Shown here: positions 8,851 through 18,229 of the stretch, piece after piece
Numbering within the stretch: position 1 is the first letter of the stretch
How the letters are laid out: each line of letters starts with the position of its first letter
From: an uncultured Bacteroidia bacterium
GTDB taxonomy: Bacteria > Bacteroidota > Bacteroidia > Bacteroidales > F082
DNA length: 64,000 nucleotides
Direction of reading: 5' to 3'
NCBI GenBank assembly: GCA_902774295.1
Contig: CACYHP010000001.1
Location: 1,116,001-1,180,000 of the forward strand
Made by a program: the position numbers and the translations under genes
Notes under the pieces: generated by a model
The model's input: the letters and a program-made list of their open reading frames with translations, nothing else
Told to the model about the DNA's origin: nothing
The model's database searches: none

Positions 8851-8875
8851 TTCCTGTTAATCCTGTAAATCCTGT
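8851..8875 (-). repeat. 9-bp tandem repeat that supplies a stop codon
   Basis: The minus strand reads CAGGATTTA then CAGGATTAA then a partial CAGGA. The unit encodes the last residues QDLQD of the gene at 8857-9411, and its TAA is the stop codon. Confidence 0.55.
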
Positions 8876-9411
8876 CTGAATAAAATCTTGTCGGAAGTGT
8901 AAACTTCTCCAGCTGTGGTCTGGATGACAGCTTCAAGTTGTAAGTCCGGGGTGTCTTTTGCGAGATATTCCAGACTTTCCATTATCTCGTCGAGGTGGTA
9001 GCGGCGGGCGTGGGCTCCACGGTATTTGCCATTAGGCTCGAAGTCGCTGTCAATCTCGTCGTATTCGAGGCGGAAGAAGTCGGTGCCGTCGTCGAAAGGG
9101 TGGGAGATCTTGAAAAACGGCTCCTCAAAAGAGATGTCGTAACTTTTTGAATACCTGAAGTTTACGTCTAAAACGAAATAAGGCCACTCTGTGAGGATTC
9201 TCTTTGCCTCCATCTTGATTTGCACCTTGTGTGACGCCGCATCGGCAAGACTGTCGATGACTTCCATCGGGAAAAGTGGCACGTTGGTGGCGTTGGAGCG
9301 CATGAAACTTAGCAGCTTGTCGCGGTTGTTCAATGGCACGATGATGGTGTTGTCGCCATAGTTGGTGATGACGAGGATGCCGCGGTCAACATGTATAGCT
9401 TTAATGCGCAT
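8857..9411 (-). CDS. Hypothetical protein, 184 residues
   Basis: Not recognised. A soluble mixed alpha/beta protein without signal peptide or membrane segment. It starts MRIKAIHVDRGILVITNYGDNT and is rich in acidic residues (for instance EYDEIDSDFEPN near residue 115). The C-terminal residues QDLQD are encoded by a short tandem repeat, so the original end may have been different. It has its own TATTTTTG promoter and is divergent from the peptide-binding lipoprotein. No function can be assigned. Confidence 0.65.
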   Translation of the reverse strand: MRIKAIHVDRGILVITNYGDNTIIVPLNNRDKLLSFMRSNATNVPLFPMEVIDSLADAASHKVQIKMEAKRILTEWPYFVLDVNFRYSKSYDISFEEPFFKISHPFDDGTDFFRLEYDEIDSDFEPNGKYRGAHARRYHLDEIMESLEYLAKDTPDLQLEAVIQTTAGEVYTSDKILFRQDLQD

Positions 9412-9427
9412 TTCTTGAAAATTTTTG

Positions 9428-9435
9428 CAAAAATA
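9428..9435 (-). promoter_or_regulatory. Promoter -7 element (TATTTTTG)
   Basis: Minus-strand TATTTTTG, 16 bases before the start of the 184-residue hypothetical gene. Confidence 0.55.
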
Positions 9436-9449
9436 AGGATTTTTTTAAT

Positions 9450-9457
9450 TACTTTTG
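9450..9457 (+). promoter_or_regulatory. Candidate promoter -7 element (TACTTTTG) for the peptide-binding lipoprotein
   Basis: TACTTTTG lies just before the palindromic repeat. If used, the mRNA would begin with a leader of about 165 bases made almost entirely of the repeat hairpin. Confidence 0.4.
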
Positions 9458-9459
9458 CA

Positions 9460-9620
9460 GGAGATTTCTCCGTTCCGCTTCGCTCCAGTCGAAATGACGG
9501 GAAAAAGGGGCGCTCCAGTTGAAATGACGGATGGGAGCGTACGTCCAGTCGATAAGACAAGGTGTGAGTACGTCATTTCGACTGGAACGTAATGAAATGG
9601 AGTGGAATGGAGAAATCTCC
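9460..9620. repeat. Composite inverted repeat, CGTCATTTCGA family
   Basis: The left arm begins GGAGATTTCTCCGTTCCGCT and ends TCGAAATGACG (9460-9499). The right arm begins CGTCATTTCGACTGGAACG and ends GGAGAAATCTCC (9571-9620). Two partial copies of the core lie between them. Related copies are at 49158-49190 and 61422-61509. It has the form of a REP/MITE-like dispersed palindrome. Confidence 0.8.
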
Positions 9621-9628
9621 GGCAAAAA

Positions 9629-11233
9629 ATGAAAAAGTTATTATTCATATTATTCGTTATTCTTCTCGCCTCGTGCGGAAAGAAAGACCCGGACGCTGAC
9701 TTGAAGATTTTCAAGTATAACGAGGCGGCGGGAATCCTCACTTTGGACCCGATTTATGCCAAGGACCAGCCTCATATCTGGGCTTGTAACCAATTGTATA
9801 ACAGTCTCGTAGCTTTCGACAATGAGATGAACGTGGTGCCGGCGGTGGCGAAGAGTTGGGACATATCCGAGGACGGAAAAACATACAATTTCTTGCTTCG
9901 CGACGACGTGTTTTTCCACAACGACAGCTGTTTTAACGGAAAGAGCAGGCGAGTGTTTGCTCAAGACTTTGAATATTCATTCAACAGATTGATTGACAGA
10001 AAGTTAAGCTCGCCAGGCTCATGGATTTTCGCTCAGGTGAAACAAGATGACAACAGATATGCTTTCAAGGCGCTGAACGACTCGGTTTTTCAAGTGGAGT
10101 TGAAAGAGCCATTTCCGGCGTTTCTCGGCATATTATCAATGACTTACGCCTCGGTGGTGCCTCAAGAAGCGGTGGAGTTTTACGGAGAGAATTTCGGCCG
10201 TCATCCGGTGGGAACAGGGCCGTTCAAATTTCAATATTGGAAGGAAGGCGTACGCCTCGTGATGCGCAAAAATCCTGATTATTTCGAGTTTGAAAACGGT
10301 GAACGTTTGCCATATCTTGATGCTGTTTCGGTGAGTTTCCTCATCGACAAGCAGGTCGCTTTCATGGAGTTTGTGAAAGGAAAAACCGATTTCATGTCGG
10401 GCGTCGATGCACGTTACAAAGACGAGCTTCTGACACGTGACGGCTTTTTGAGAAGCAAATATGAGGACAAGTTTTATCTCATTCGCGAGCCATATCTGAA
10501 TACCGAATATCTTTCGTTTTACATTGATAATCAAGAAGAAAGGACTGATAAAGAACGTGCTGTGGCGTTGCGTCAGGCAGTGAATTATTCCATTGATAGG
10601 GAGAAGATGCTACGTTATCTGAGAAACGGCATTGGGACGCCCGGAAACGGCGGAATCATCCCTGCGGGACTGCCTGGATATGATTCTTTGGGACAAATAG
10701 GATATGCTTTCAATCAGCAGAAATCGTTCGAGATTATCGAGAAATATCACTTGCAAGGAAGTGAGATAAAGCTTTATACCACAAAGGAATACATCGATTT
10801 GGCGAAGTTTGTGCAGTCGTCGGTGACTGATGTCGGGTTGGTGTGCAAGGTGGAGGAGATGATGCCGGCGGCTTTGCGTGAGAAACGTGCCCAGTGCAGC
10901 CTGCCGTTCTTTCGCTCGTCGTGGGTGGCCGATTATCCGGACGCAGAGAATTATCTCTCGCTTTTTACGACGGAAAATCTTGCTCCGAAAGGCCCCAATT
11001 ACACCCATTATTCTAACCCGAAATTTGACAAGCTTTACGCGAAAGCGATTGCCACTAACGACTTGAAAATCAGAGCCGAAATATATCACGAAATGGACTC
11101 ATTGATGATGACCGAGGCACCCGTTGTGATACTGTTTTACGACGAGGTGTTGCGATTCGTCAACAAACGGGTGAGTGGATTCGACGGAAACCCCGTGAAT
11201 TTGCTGAATTTGAAGACGGTTAAAATCGATTGA
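9629..11233 (+). CDS. ABC transporter substrate-binding lipoprotein (peptide type, SBP_bac_5)
   Basis: Binds oligopeptides or related solutes outside the inner membrane and delivers them to an ABC permease. The 534-residue protein begins [19 protein letters not shown], a lipoprotein signal with lipidated Cys at residue 16. The family 5 body follows, with LYNSLVAF and the long [10 protein letters not shown] segment, and a C-terminal part with [17 protein letters not shown]. The start at 9629 is chosen because the upstream in-frame extension lies in the palindromic repeat. No permease or ATPase gene is nearby, so it may serve a transporter encoded elsewhere. Confidence 0.88.
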   Translation: MKKLLFILFVILLASCGKKDPDADLKIFKYNEAAGILTLDPIYAKDQPHIWACNQLYNSLVAFDNEMNVVPAVAKSWDISEDGKTYNFLLRDDVFFHNDSCFNGKSRRVFAQDFEYSFNRLIDRKLSSPGSWIFAQVKQDDNRYAFKALNDSVFQVELKEPFPAFLGILSMTYASVVPQEAVEFYGENFGRHPVGTGPFKFQYWKEGVRLVMRKNPDYFEFENGERLPYLDAVSVSFLIDKQVAFMEFVKGKTDFMSGVDARYKDELLTRDGFLRSKYEDKFYLIREPYLNTEYLSFYIDNQEERTDKERAVALRQAVNYSIDREKMLRYLRNGIGTPGNGGIIPAGLPGYDSLGQIGYAFNQQKSFEIIEKYHLQGSEIKLYTTKEYIDLAKFVQSSVTDVGLVCKVEEMMPAALREKRAQCSLPFFRSSWVADYPDAENYLSLFTTENLAPKGPNYTHYSNPKFDKLYAKAIATNDLKIRAEIYHEMDSLMMTEAPVVILFYDEVLRFVNKRVSGFDGNPVNLLNLKTVKID

Positions 11234-11275
11234 AAAATTTTTGATAATCAGTGAATTTCGTGTTAAAAAATTTTG

Positions 11276-11283
11276 TAATTTTG
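11276..11283 (+). promoter_or_regulatory. Promoter -7 element (TAATTTTG) for thrS-infC-rpmI-rplT
   Basis: TAATTTTG followed by CAGC, 30 bases before the thrS ATG at 11313. It excludes the longer thrS reading from 11241. Confidence 0.65.
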
Positions 11284-11312
11284 CAGCGCTTTTTTGCGAA
11301 AATAATTTTGAT

Positions 11313-13256
11313 ATGATAAATATTACATTTCCTGACGGTGGTGTCAGACAGTTTGAAGCGGGCGTAACGCCAATGGACATTGCTAAAAGCATTAGCGAAG
11401 GCTTGGCTCGCAACGTGTTGTCGGCAAAGGTGAACGACAAGATGTGGGATGCTCTTCGTCCAATCAACGAAGACGCTAATATTCAATTGTTTACATGGAA
11501 CGATCCAGAAGGAAAAGCTACAGTTTGGCACTCATCGGCACACCTCATGGCAGAGGCTATCGAGCAGCTGTACAAAGGTGTGAAGTTCGGCATCGGTCCT
11601 GCCATCGAGAGCGGTTTCTATTATGACATCGATACCGGTGACATGACATTGACAGAGGAAGACCTCGTGAAGATTGAGAAAAAGATGCTCGAGCTCGCCA
11701 AGGAAAAACAGGCATTTGAGCGTGTTGACGTGTGCAAGGCTGACGCTTTGAAATATTTCACTGAGAAAGGTGATGAGTACAAAGTAGAGCTTATCAACGA
11801 GCTTGAAGACGGTACCATAACATACTATAAATCAGGAACTTTCACTGATTTGTGCCGCGGACCGCATATCCCAGATACTTCATGCATCAAGGCTGTGAAG
11901 CTGACATCTATCGCTGGCGCTTACTGGCGTGGCGATGAGAACCGCAAGCAGCTGACACGTATCTACGGTATCACATTCCCGAAGCAGAAAGAGCTCGAAG
12001 AATACCTCGTTCTTCTTGAGGAAGCTAAGAAACGTGATCACCGCAAACTCGGCCGTGAACTTGAGCTTTTCATGTTCACCGACATGGTTGGCAAAGGTCT
12101 CCCGATGTGGCTCCCAAGAGGTACAGCTCTGCGTAACCGCCTCCAGGAATATCTTACAAAGATTCAGAAACACTATGGTTATGAGCAGGTTATCACCCCT
12201 CATATCGGAAATAAGAATCTTTATGTGACATCAGGTCACTGGGATCATTACGGCAAGGATAGCTTCCAGCCAATCACCACACCTGAGGAAGGCGAGGTTT
12301 ATCTGCTGAAGCCTATGAACTGCCCTCATCACTGCATGATTTACAAATGGCAGCCACGTTCTTACAAGGACCTCCCACTGCGTTTGGCAGAGTTCGGAAC
12401 AGTATACCGTTACGAGCAGAGCGGTGAGTTGCACGGTTTGACACGTGTACGTTCGTTCACACAAGACGACGCTCACATCTTCTGCCGTCCTGACCAGGTG
12501 AAAGATGAGTTCCTCCGCGTGATGAACATCATCGAAATCATCTTCAAGGCATTGAAATTCGAAAACTTCGAGGCACAGATTTCACTCCGTGACCCTAACA
12601 ACACCACAAAATACGTCGGTACAGACGAGAATTGGGAGAGAGCAGAACAGGCTATCAAGGAAGCTTGCGCTGAGAAGGGTCTTCCGGCAAGAGAAGAGAC
12701 AGGTGAGGCTGCATTCTACGGTCCTAAGTTGGACTTCATGGTGAAAGACGCCCTCGGCCGTCGTTGGCAGCTTGGCACCATCCAGGTTGACTACAACTTG
12801 CCAGAGCGTTTCGACCTCACATATATCGGCTCAGACAACGAGAAACACCGTCCTGTGATGATTCACAGAGCGCCATTCGGCTCGATGGAGCGTTTTGTGG
12901 CTGTGTTGCTCGAGCACTGCGCCGGCGACTTCCCGTTGTGGCTCGCTCCAGACCAGGCTATCATCCTGCCTATCAGCGAGAAATATCAGGAATACGCAGA
13001 GAAGGTGTATGAGACATTGAAGAATTCTGAAGTCAGAGTGTTGCTCGACGACAGAAGCGAGAAGATTGGTCGTAAGATCCGTGACGCCGAATTGAAGAAG
13101 ATTCCTTACATGCTCATCGTGGGCGAGAAGGAAGAAGGCGAGGGCTTGGTGTCAGTGCGTAAGCGCGGTACAGGCGACCTCGGTTCGATGCCGGTTGCTG
13201 AATTCGCCAAGATGGTTGAAAATCAGGTGGCTGACGAACAGAAAGTTGAATATTAA
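11313..13256 (+). CDS. thrS: Threonine--tRNA ligase
   Basis: Class II aminoacyl-tRNA synthetase charging tRNA-Thr. The 647-residue protein has an N-terminal TGS domain ([10 protein letters not shown] onward), the editing domain with [10 protein letters not shown] (residues about 73-82), the catalytic core with class II motifs ([13 protein letters not shown] and [13 protein letters not shown]), and a C-terminal anticodon-binding domain ending near EFAKMVEN. The ATG at 11313 is just after the promoter. It leads the classical thrS-infC-rpmI-rplT cluster. Confidence 0.97.
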   Translation: MINITFPDGGVRQFEAGVTPMDIAKSISEGLARNVLSAKVNDKMWDALRPINEDANIQLFTWNDPEGKATVWHSSAHLMAEAIEQLYKGVKFGIGPAIESGFYYDIDTGDMTLTEEDLVKIEKKMLELAKEKQAFERVDVCKADALKYFTEKGDEYKVELINELEDGTITYYKSGTFTDLCRGPHIPDTSCIKAVKLTSIAGAYWRGDENRKQLTRIYGITFPKQKELEEYLVLLEEAKKRDHRKLGRELELFMFTDMVGKGLPMWLPRGTALRNRLQEYLTKIQKHYGYEQVITPHIGNKNLYVTSGHWDHYGKDSFQPITTPEEGEVYLLKPMNCPHHCMIYKWQPRSYKDLPLRLAEFGTVYRYEQSGELHGLTRVRSFTQDDAHIFCRPDQVKDEFLRVMNIIEIIFKALKFENFEAQISLRDPNNTTKYVGTDENWERAEQAIKEACAEKGLPAREETGEAAFYGPKLDFMVKDALGRRWQLGTIQVDYNLPERFDLTYIGSDNEKHRPVMIHRAPFGSMERFVAVLLEHCAGDFPLWLAPDQAIILPISEKYQEYAEKVYETLKNSEVRVLLDDRSEKIGRKIRDAELKKIPYMLIVGEKEEGEGLVSVRKRGTGDLGSMPVAEFAKMVENQVADEQKVEY

Positions 13257-13289
13257 CATATTGTTTAATTAATATAGGAGATACATACC

Positions 13290-13853
13290 ATAGCACTTCC
13301 AGTAAACAACGGAGGAAACCAGAACAGACCTCCGAAAAGCAAGCAGAACGATGATCCGCACAGAATAAACAACAGGATCACGGCACCAATGGTGAGAGTC
13401 GTCGGCGAGGCCGGTGACAACGAGATACACCCGATTCGCGAGGCCATCAGAATGGCTGACGAGGCAGGTCTCGATTTAGTGGAGATTTCACCAAGCGCAA
13501 ATCCACCGGTCTGTAAGATCATGGATTACAAGAAGTTCCTCTTCGACCAGAAGAAGAAACAGAAAGAAATCAAAGCTAAGGCTACCAAAGTGGTTATCAA
13601 GGAGTTACGTCTCGGTGCACAGATTGGCGACAGCGACTTCGAGTTTAAGTTGAACCACGCCAAGAAGTTCCTCGAGGACGGTGCTAAGGTGAAAGTCGAT
13701 GTGTTCTTCCACGGACGTTCCATCGCCTACAAGGAGCAGGGAGAGCTGGTTTTGCTCAAGTTCGCTCAGGCGTTGGAGGATGTTGGCAAGGTTGAGTCAT
13801 TGCCTAAGCTCGAAGGAAAGCGCATGTTGATGATAATAGCTCCTAAGAAATAA
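13290..13853 (+). CDS. infC: Translation initiation factor IF-3, probable AUA start
   Basis: IF-3 binds the 30S subunit and checks the start codon and initiator tRNA. The conserved N-terminal signature HRINNRI lies upstream of the first in-frame ATG (13389), so the gene must begin earlier. An in-frame TAG lies at 13275-13277. Between it and HRINNRI the only plausible starts are ATA codons, of which the one at 13290 has AGGAG nine bases upstream. Starting there gives 187 residues with an N-terminal tail rich in Asn, Gln and Lys, then [19 protein letters not shown] and a C-terminal EGKRMLMI. A rare start codon is a known autoregulatory device of infC (AUU in E. coli). It lies 33 bases after thrS. 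Confidence 0.88.
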   Translation: MALPVNNGGNQNRPPKSKQNDDPHRINNRITAPMVRVVGEAGDNEIHPIREAIRMADEAGLDLVEISPSANPPVCKIMDYKKFLFDQKKKQKEIKAKATKVVIKELRLGAQIGDSDFEFKLNHAKKFLEDGAKVKVDVFFHGRSIAYKEQGELVLLKFAQALEDVGKVESLPKLEGKRMLMIIAPKK

Positions 13854-13891
13854 GAAAGACACTCATTCATAACTTTAAAAATAGTTTTAAA

Positions 13892-14086
13892 ATGCCTAAA
13901 ATGAAAACAAAATCCGCTGCCAAGAAACGTTTCAGAATCACTGGCACCGGTTTAGTCAAGAGAAAGCACGCTTATCACAGCCACATTTTGACAAAGAAGA
14001 CCAACAAACGTAAACGCGCTTTAGGTCATCAGACAATTGTGGAGCAGGCCAACATGGCAGCTGTAAGAGAAATGCTTCTCATGTAA
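13892..14086 (+). CDS. rpmI: 50S ribosomal protein L35
   Basis: Small basic protein of the large ribosomal subunit. The 64 residues contain the family pattern [20 protein letters not shown] and [14 protein letters not shown]. It lies 38 bases after infC and is followed by the candidate L20 leader and rplT. Confidence 0.97.
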   Translation: MPKMKTKSAAKKRFRITGTGLVKRKHAYHSHILTKKTNKRKRALGHQTIVEQANMAAVREMLLM

Positions 14087-14110
14087 TCAACAAAATTGTT
14101 TAACTCTTGT

Positions 14111-14151
14111 TAGAGCGGAAGAAAGTTCCCGGACAGATGCGGGGCGCTCTA
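14111..14151 (+). promoter_or_regulatory. Candidate ribosomal-protein leader hairpin before rplT
   Basis: A 7-bp stem, TAGAGCG (14111-14117) with CGCTCTA (14145-14151), encloses a second stem CCCG / CGGG (14128-14131 and 14140-14143). It lies in the 86-base rpmI-rplT spacer. L20 is known to bind its own mRNA leader in several phyla; the role here is inferred. Confidence 0.45.
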
Positions 14152-14172
14152 GCGGATAAAAATTAGAAAATT

Positions 14173-14517
14173 ATGCCAAGATCAGTAAATGCAGTCGCTT
14201 CAAGAGCAAGACGCAAAAAAGTATTAAAACAGACGAAGGGACAGTTCAGCGCACGTAAGAACGTCTGGACAGTGGCCAAGAACTCTTGGGAAAAGGGTTT
14301 GACCTACGCCTATCGTGACAGAAAGGCCAAGAAACGTGATTTCAGAAGCCTTTGGATTGTACGTATCAACGCTGCCGCACACGAGTACGGTATGACATAC
14401 AGTACATTCATGGGTAAGATTCATGCTGCCAACATCGACCTCAACCGCAAGGTTTTAGCCGACCTGGCTTTGAACAACCCAGAAGCTTTCAAAGCTATTG
14501 TTGAAAAAATAAAATAA
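14173..14517 (+). CDS. rplT: 50S ribosomal protein L20
   Basis: Binds 23S rRNA early in large-subunit assembly and often represses its own operon. The 114 residues begin [20 protein letters not shown] and contain the conserved [11 protein letters not shown] and [15 protein letters not shown] segments. The spacer upstream holds a stem-loop that could be its mRNA target. A terminator follows 28 bases after the stop. Confidence 0.97.
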   Translation: MPRSVNAVASRARRKKVLKQTKGQFSARKNVWTVAKNSWEKGLTYAYRDRKAKKRDFRSLWIVRINAAAHEYGMTYSTFMGKIHAANIDLNRKVLADLALNNPEAFKAIVEKIK

Positions 14518-14545
14518 TGTTTTCAAAGAATGAGTGGTAAAAAAA

Positions 14546-14569
14546 GCCCGCCGTGAGGCGGGCTTTTTT
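14546..14569. terminator. Intrinsic terminator between rplT and the DUF4301 gene
   Basis: GCCCGCC / GGCGGGC with a GTGA loop, A run on the left and six T on the right, so it can serve both converging genes. Confidence 0.92.
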
Positions 14570-14571
14570 GT

Positions 14572-16128
14572 TTATCCTTGATGTGTCTCTCTTAGCAAGT
14601 CATTTACCGTTTTCACCGGGTTGAACGTCAGAATCGGGACTTCGACGAAGATGGTGATCCAGTCGGCCATGGCACCGTTCCAGAGGCCGGGGAGCTCCAT
14701 GGCTTTCAGGTCTATGCCGTCTTTCGACTTCAACGAGATGAAGCCTGTCTCAGGATCGACGTAATCCGGCAAATTGAACGAGTTGCCCTTGAAATCCTGG
14801 GTGGCGCAGACCAGATCGACGGGGTTGAAGTGGGTGGAGGAGCGGAACATCGCCTCCTGCTTCTCGTTCTTGTGGTCTATCTGCGACGACTCGACAATCT
14901 GAAGCGAGATCTCGTCGCTGCTGTTGCGGGTGAAATAAGGACCTCCGCCAGGCTCGCCCTCGTTTTTCACCATACCGCATACGCGCATCGGGCGGTTGAG
15001 CTTGTCATAGAGGAAGTCGATTTTCTCGATTTCGTTGTAGGTGCTGAAGAAATCAGGGATGTCGATCATCAGCTGGTTTTTCGCGAAAGCGGTGATTTCG
15101 GCAAGTTCCTCGTTGGTGACGTCGCCATCGTCGAGCAGCTCGAGATATTCGAACTGTTGCTGCTGCAGGCGGAAGAGGTAGCCGCCAAGCACCTTTTTAT
15201 ATTCGTAGGTGGTTGCCTTGAATCGGTCGGGAACCACGTTGTCGATGTTCTTGATGAATATGATTTCCTTGTGTAAGTCGTTGAGGTTCTGTATCAAAGC
15301 ACCGTGTCCGCCCGGACGGAACACCAGCTTGCCGTCTTTGTCGCGGAACGGCTCGTTGTTCATGTCGACAGCTATGGTGTCGGTCGACGGCTTCTGCACC
15401 GAGAAACTGATTTCGTATTTTATGCCGAACTGTTTCTCGTATTTTGGCACGACATAATTCACGATCTTCTTGAAGATATCTAGATGCTCCTGCGACACTG
15501 TGAAATGCAGCTTTGCCACCTCGCCGTTGTTGCTGTATTCAGCGGCTTCCACGAGATGTTCCTCCATTGCGAGACGAGCCGAATCGCCATATTTGTGGAA
15601 CTTCAGCAATGCCTTCGGGAGGTTGCCGTAGTTCATGCCGTCGGCGTTGAGAAGAGTCTCGACAATCTCAACTAACTCGTTGTTTTCCAACATCTTTTCG
15701 ATGTCTTTGCCTTTGGCTTGAAGTTGGCATTTCAGGTTATGGAAGAAAGCGAAATCATGGATTCCTATGAAAAAATTCTCGACTGAATCGGGTTTGATCT
15801 TCTCTTTTTTGAGGAAATCAGCCGGAATCTCCTTATTTTTATACTCTTCGACGAATGCGTAGAGATTCTTGAACATTCGGCTTGCCGCACCCGAAGCAGG
15901 CACAAACTTGATGACATCGTAGTATTTTTTGTCCTCGTCGAACTGCCTGACAAGCTCTTTTATCTCGTTTTCATTGAAACGGACGATGCCTTTCCCTATT
16001 GTTGCAGGCGCGATCAGGTCGCTGAAAGCAAATCCGTTTTTAAACTGAACTATCTGATTTTCAACTTGTTGCGATGAAATTCCCAAAGCTTCGAGTTGCT
16101 GTTTGTCGGCAGAAGAGAGTGTTGTCAT
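14572..16128 (-). CDS. DUF4301 family protein
   Basis: A 518-residue cytosolic protein typical of Bacteroidota, of unknown function. The conserved KFVPASGAASRMFK (about residues 75-88) resembles a sugar-nucleotide or phosphate-binding loop, and RPGGHGALIQNLNDL (about residue 271) is the other strong family block. Both are reminiscent of nucleotidyltransferases, which is inference. It converges on rplT across the shared terminator and has its own TAACTTTG promoter. Confidence 0.82.
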   Translation of the reverse strand: MTTLSSADKQQLEALGISSQQVENQIVQFKNGFAFSDLIAPATIGKGIVRFNENEIKELVRQFDEDKKYYDVIKFVPASGAASRMFKNLYAFVEEYKNKEIPADFLKKEKIKPDSVENFFIGIHDFAFFHNLKCQLQAKGKDIEKMLENNELVEIVETLLNADGMNYGNLPKALLKFHKYGDSARLAMEEHLVEAAEYSNNGEVAKLHFTVSQEHLDIFKKIVNYVVPKYEKQFGIKYEISFSVQKPSTDTIAVDMNNEPFRDKDGKLVFRPGGHGALIQNLNDLHKEIIFIKNIDNVVPDRFKATTYEYKKVLGGYLFRLQQQQFEYLELLDDGDVTNEELAEITAFAKNQLMIDIPDFFSTYNEIEKIDFLYDKLNRPMRVCGMVKNEGEPGGGPYFTRNSSDEISLQIVESSQIDHKNEKQEAMFRSSTHFNPVDLVCATQDFKGNSFNLPDYVDPETGFISLKSKDGIDLKAMELPGLWNGAMADWITIFVEVPILTFNPVKTVNDLLRETHQG

Positions 16129-16149
16129 AATACGAAAAATTTATCCTTA

Positions 16150-16157
16150 CAAAGTTA
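16150..16157 (-). promoter_or_regulatory. Promoter -7 element (TAACTTTG) for the DUF4301 gene
   Basis: Minus-strand TAACTTTG 21 bases before the start at 16128. Confidence 0.5.
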
Positions 16158-16218
16158 AATTTTTTTTTCATAGGAAGAAAATATTTTTAAGAAAATTGAT
16201 AAAATCAAAAATTATGTG

Positions 16219-16226
16219 TATCTTTG
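16219..16226 (+). promoter_or_regulatory. Promoter -7 element (TATCTTTG) for ferritin
   Basis: TATCTTTG 38 bases before the ferritin ATG, in the common form GTATCTTTGCGA. Confidence 0.65.
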
Positions 16227-16264
16227 CGATATAAAAATGATGTTTAACTTTTAATATTAATAAT

Positions 16265-16774
16265 ATGAACAAAAAAATTGAAGACGCTATCAATGCGCAA
16301 ATTAATGCTGAACTTTGGTCGGCATACCTTTATTTGTCAATGGGAACCAACTTCCGCGCGAAAGGTTTGGACGGCATCGCCAACTGGTTTGAGGTACAGT
16401 TCAAGGAGGAGCAGGACCACGCCATGATTCTTTACAAATACATGCAGAGCCGTGGCGCACGCGTGGTTTTGAAGCCTATTGCGAAGGTTGAGACGGAATG
16501 GAAATCACCAGTTGAGGCCTTTGAGGACACTCTCGCTCACGAGCAGAAGGTGACAGCCATGATTCACAACATCAACAAACTCGCTATCGAGGCTAAGGAC
16601 TATGCCACACAGAACCGCATGGTTTGGTTCATTGACGAGCAGGTGGAGGAGGAGGAAGAGGCTGGTAAGAACCTCGATGCAGTGAAAATGATTGGTGACA
16701 ATCCTCTCGGACTGTTTATGTTCGACAAGGAATTGGGTGCCCGTGAATATCATCAGGCATCGGCGCTGAAGTAA
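16265..16774 (+). CDS. ftnA: Bacterial non-heme ferritin
   Basis: Iron-storage protein that forms a 24-subunit shell and oxidises Fe(II). The 169 residues form one four-helix ferritin domain with the diiron ligands: Glu in NAELWSAYLYL, the Glu-His pair in FKEEQDHAMIL, and Glu/Gln in the NRMVWFIDEQVEEE helix. It is monocistronic with its own promoter and terminator. The stop codon TAA directly adjoins a heptanucleotide repeat array. Confidence 0.95.
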   Translation: MNKKIEDAINAQINAELWSAYLYLSMGTNFRAKGLDGIANWFEVQFKEEQDHAMILYKYMQSRGARVVLKPIAKVETEWKSPVEAFEDTLAHEQKVTAMIHNINKLAIEAKDYATQNRMVWFIDEQVEEEEEAGKNLDAVKMIGDNPLGLFMFDKELGAREYHQASALK

Positions 16775-16814
16775 GCCATTAGTTAGCCATTAGCTGTTAG
16801 CTATAAGCCATTAG
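16774..16814 (+). repeat. Heptanucleotide repeat array, TAGCCAT type, after ferritin
   Basis: Units such as TTAGCCA, TTAGCTG, TTAGCTA and CCATTAG fill the gap between the ferritin stop codon and its terminator. Confidence 0.7.
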
Positions 16815-16847
16815 TAGAGCCGCACGACAGTGCGGCTCTATTTTTTT
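16815..16847 (+). terminator. Intrinsic terminator after ferritin
   Basis: Perfect 11-bp stem TAGAGCCGCAC / GTGCGGCTCTA with a GACA loop and a run of seven T. The T run overlaps the stop codon of the converging cupin gene. Confidence 0.92.
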
Positions 16848-17298
16848 ATCTGCACATTCTTTCAATCAGCTCGGAATGCTGGGGGTATTGCTTTGACAAC
16901 TCTTTCTTATCAGCCAATTCGAAGTTCTCGAAAGAGAAAGCGGGGGCGACGGCGCATCCGACGAGCGTGAAGCCTTGTTTTGACGGGATTTCGGCGGAAA
17001 ACCATTGCTCGGGTTGGATTATTACTTGCATCTCGCTTTCGGGTGAGAGATTGTGAACGAGGAGTTTCCCATCAGTGTCGATGACATAGATGTTGAGCGG
17101 CTCCCCGGCATGATAATACCAAATCTCTACCACATCATGCAGCCGGTGAAACGCCGATATGTCGTTGGCGGTCAGCATGTAATAGATGGTCGAGATGTCC
17201 TTTTTGCCGGATTCGTCGTTGCCGAAAAGCTGGCGGAAGTAGCCTCCTTCGGGATGCGGCTCAAGGCCGAGGCTGGTGATATAATGTTGTGCGTTCAT
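16846..17298 (-). CDS. Cupin_5 (DUF985) family protein
   Basis: A 150-residue single-domain cupin. The start HYITSLGLEPHPEGGYFRQLF and the central FHRLHDVVEIWYYHAG and PEQWFSAEI segments match the Cupin_5 family. The biochemical function is not settled for this family; a small-ligand binding or isomerase-like role is possible. It has a TATCTTTG promoter and converges on ferritin. Confidence 0.85.
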   Translation of the reverse strand: MNAQHYITSLGLEPHPEGGYFRQLFGNDESGKKDISTIYYMLTANDISAFHRLHDVVEIWYYHAGEPLNIYVIDTDGKLLVHNLSPESEMQVIIQPEQWFSAEIPSKQGFTLVGCAVAPAFSFENFELADKKELSKQYPQHSELIERMCR

Positions 17299-17318
17299 AT
17301 ATTAATGATTTACGACTG

Positions 17319-17326
17319 CAAAGATA
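17319..17326 (-). promoter_or_regulatory. Promoter -7 element (TATCTTTG) for the cupin gene
   Basis: Minus-strand TATCTTTG about 20 bases before the start at 17298; it lies close to the 3' end of the preceding EamA gene. Confidence 0.6.
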
Positions 17327-17332
17327 ATAAAT

Positions 17333-18217
17333 TTATTTCAAGACCTTCAACTTCGACCACGTTTGAAGCGCCACTGATATGATAATCAATGCGATGCCGA
17401 GAATGAACGAGAAATTCAGATCCTGATACTCATTGAAAATCAGCATTGCAATGATGATGCTGTAAACTGACTCAAGGTTGTATGTCAAATTCACAGTAAA
17501 AGCGTCAATCTTCTGTAACACAATGATTTGCAAAAGGCATAAGCCGATAGTACAAACGACAACCATAAACGCTATATACGGATAATCCAAACCAGTAGGC
17601 ATGAGTTTTCCGACAGGGATGAAATAGTTGTAAATCGGCAAAATCACACTTAAAACGACCAGACCGCCCACCATCTCCCAGAAGAGCATATTCTTGGCCT
17701 CATAACGCTTTCCGACGTGCTGGTTGGCGATGGCGAACAGGGCGTATAAAGCTGAAGATACTATTCCAAAAACAATGCCCAGGCGATATCGGGTGTCGAA
17801 GTGGAAAATCAGATAAACGCCACAAACCGTAAGGATGCTGAACAGGAACTCACTTATTGAGAATTTATGTTTGTTGATTATTGGGTCGAATAATGCCGTG
17901 AAGAACCCGACCAACGAGAAACACACCACGCCAATCGAGACGTTGGATGCCTTGATGCTGGCGTAGAAAAACACCCAATGAAGGCAGAGCAACACGCCCA
18001 CACCTCCCATCTGGCATATGTCGTTGAATTTGTAACGTTTAAGATCTTTTCGGAATAGAAGAAAAAGAGCCATCAAAGCCGCGGCCCAAGCCATACGATG
18101 CCACACGAGGACGGCGGAATCCAGTTCGATGAGCCGACCCAAAACTCCTGTAAACCCAGCGATGAAAACCGACAGATGCAGGAGCAGGAAGCCTTTGTTG
18201 GTGTTGCCGTTAATCAT
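17333..18217 (-). CDS. EamA/DMT-superfamily transporter
   Basis: Inner-membrane protein of 294 residues with about ten hydrophobic helices in two EamA repeats, as in drug/metabolite transporters. The first repeat includes FLLLHLSVFIAGFTGVLGRL and WHRMAWAAALMALFLLFR; the second includes ALYALFAIANQHVGKRYEAK. The substrate is unknown; amino acids or other metabolites are typical for this superfamily. The ATG lies 12 bases from the stop of the crcB remnant on the same strand, so the gene probably uses the promoter that once served that remnant and the stub before it. Confidence 0.85.
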   Translation of the reverse strand: MINGNTNKGFLLLHLSVFIAGFTGVLGRLIELDSAVLVWHRMAWAAALMALFLLFRKDLKRYKFNDICQMGGVGVLLCLHWVFFYASIKASNVSIGVVCFSLVGFFTALFDPIINKHKFSISEFLFSILTVCGVYLIFHFDTRYRLGIVFGIVSSALYALFAIANQHVGKRYEAKNMLFWEMVGGLVVLSVILPIYNYFIPVGKLMPTGLDYPYIAFMVVVCTIGLCLLQIIVLQKIDAFTVNLTYNLESVYSIIIAMLIFNEYQDLNFSFILGIALIIISVALQTWSKLKVLK

Positions 18218-18229
18218 ACATTTCTCCTA

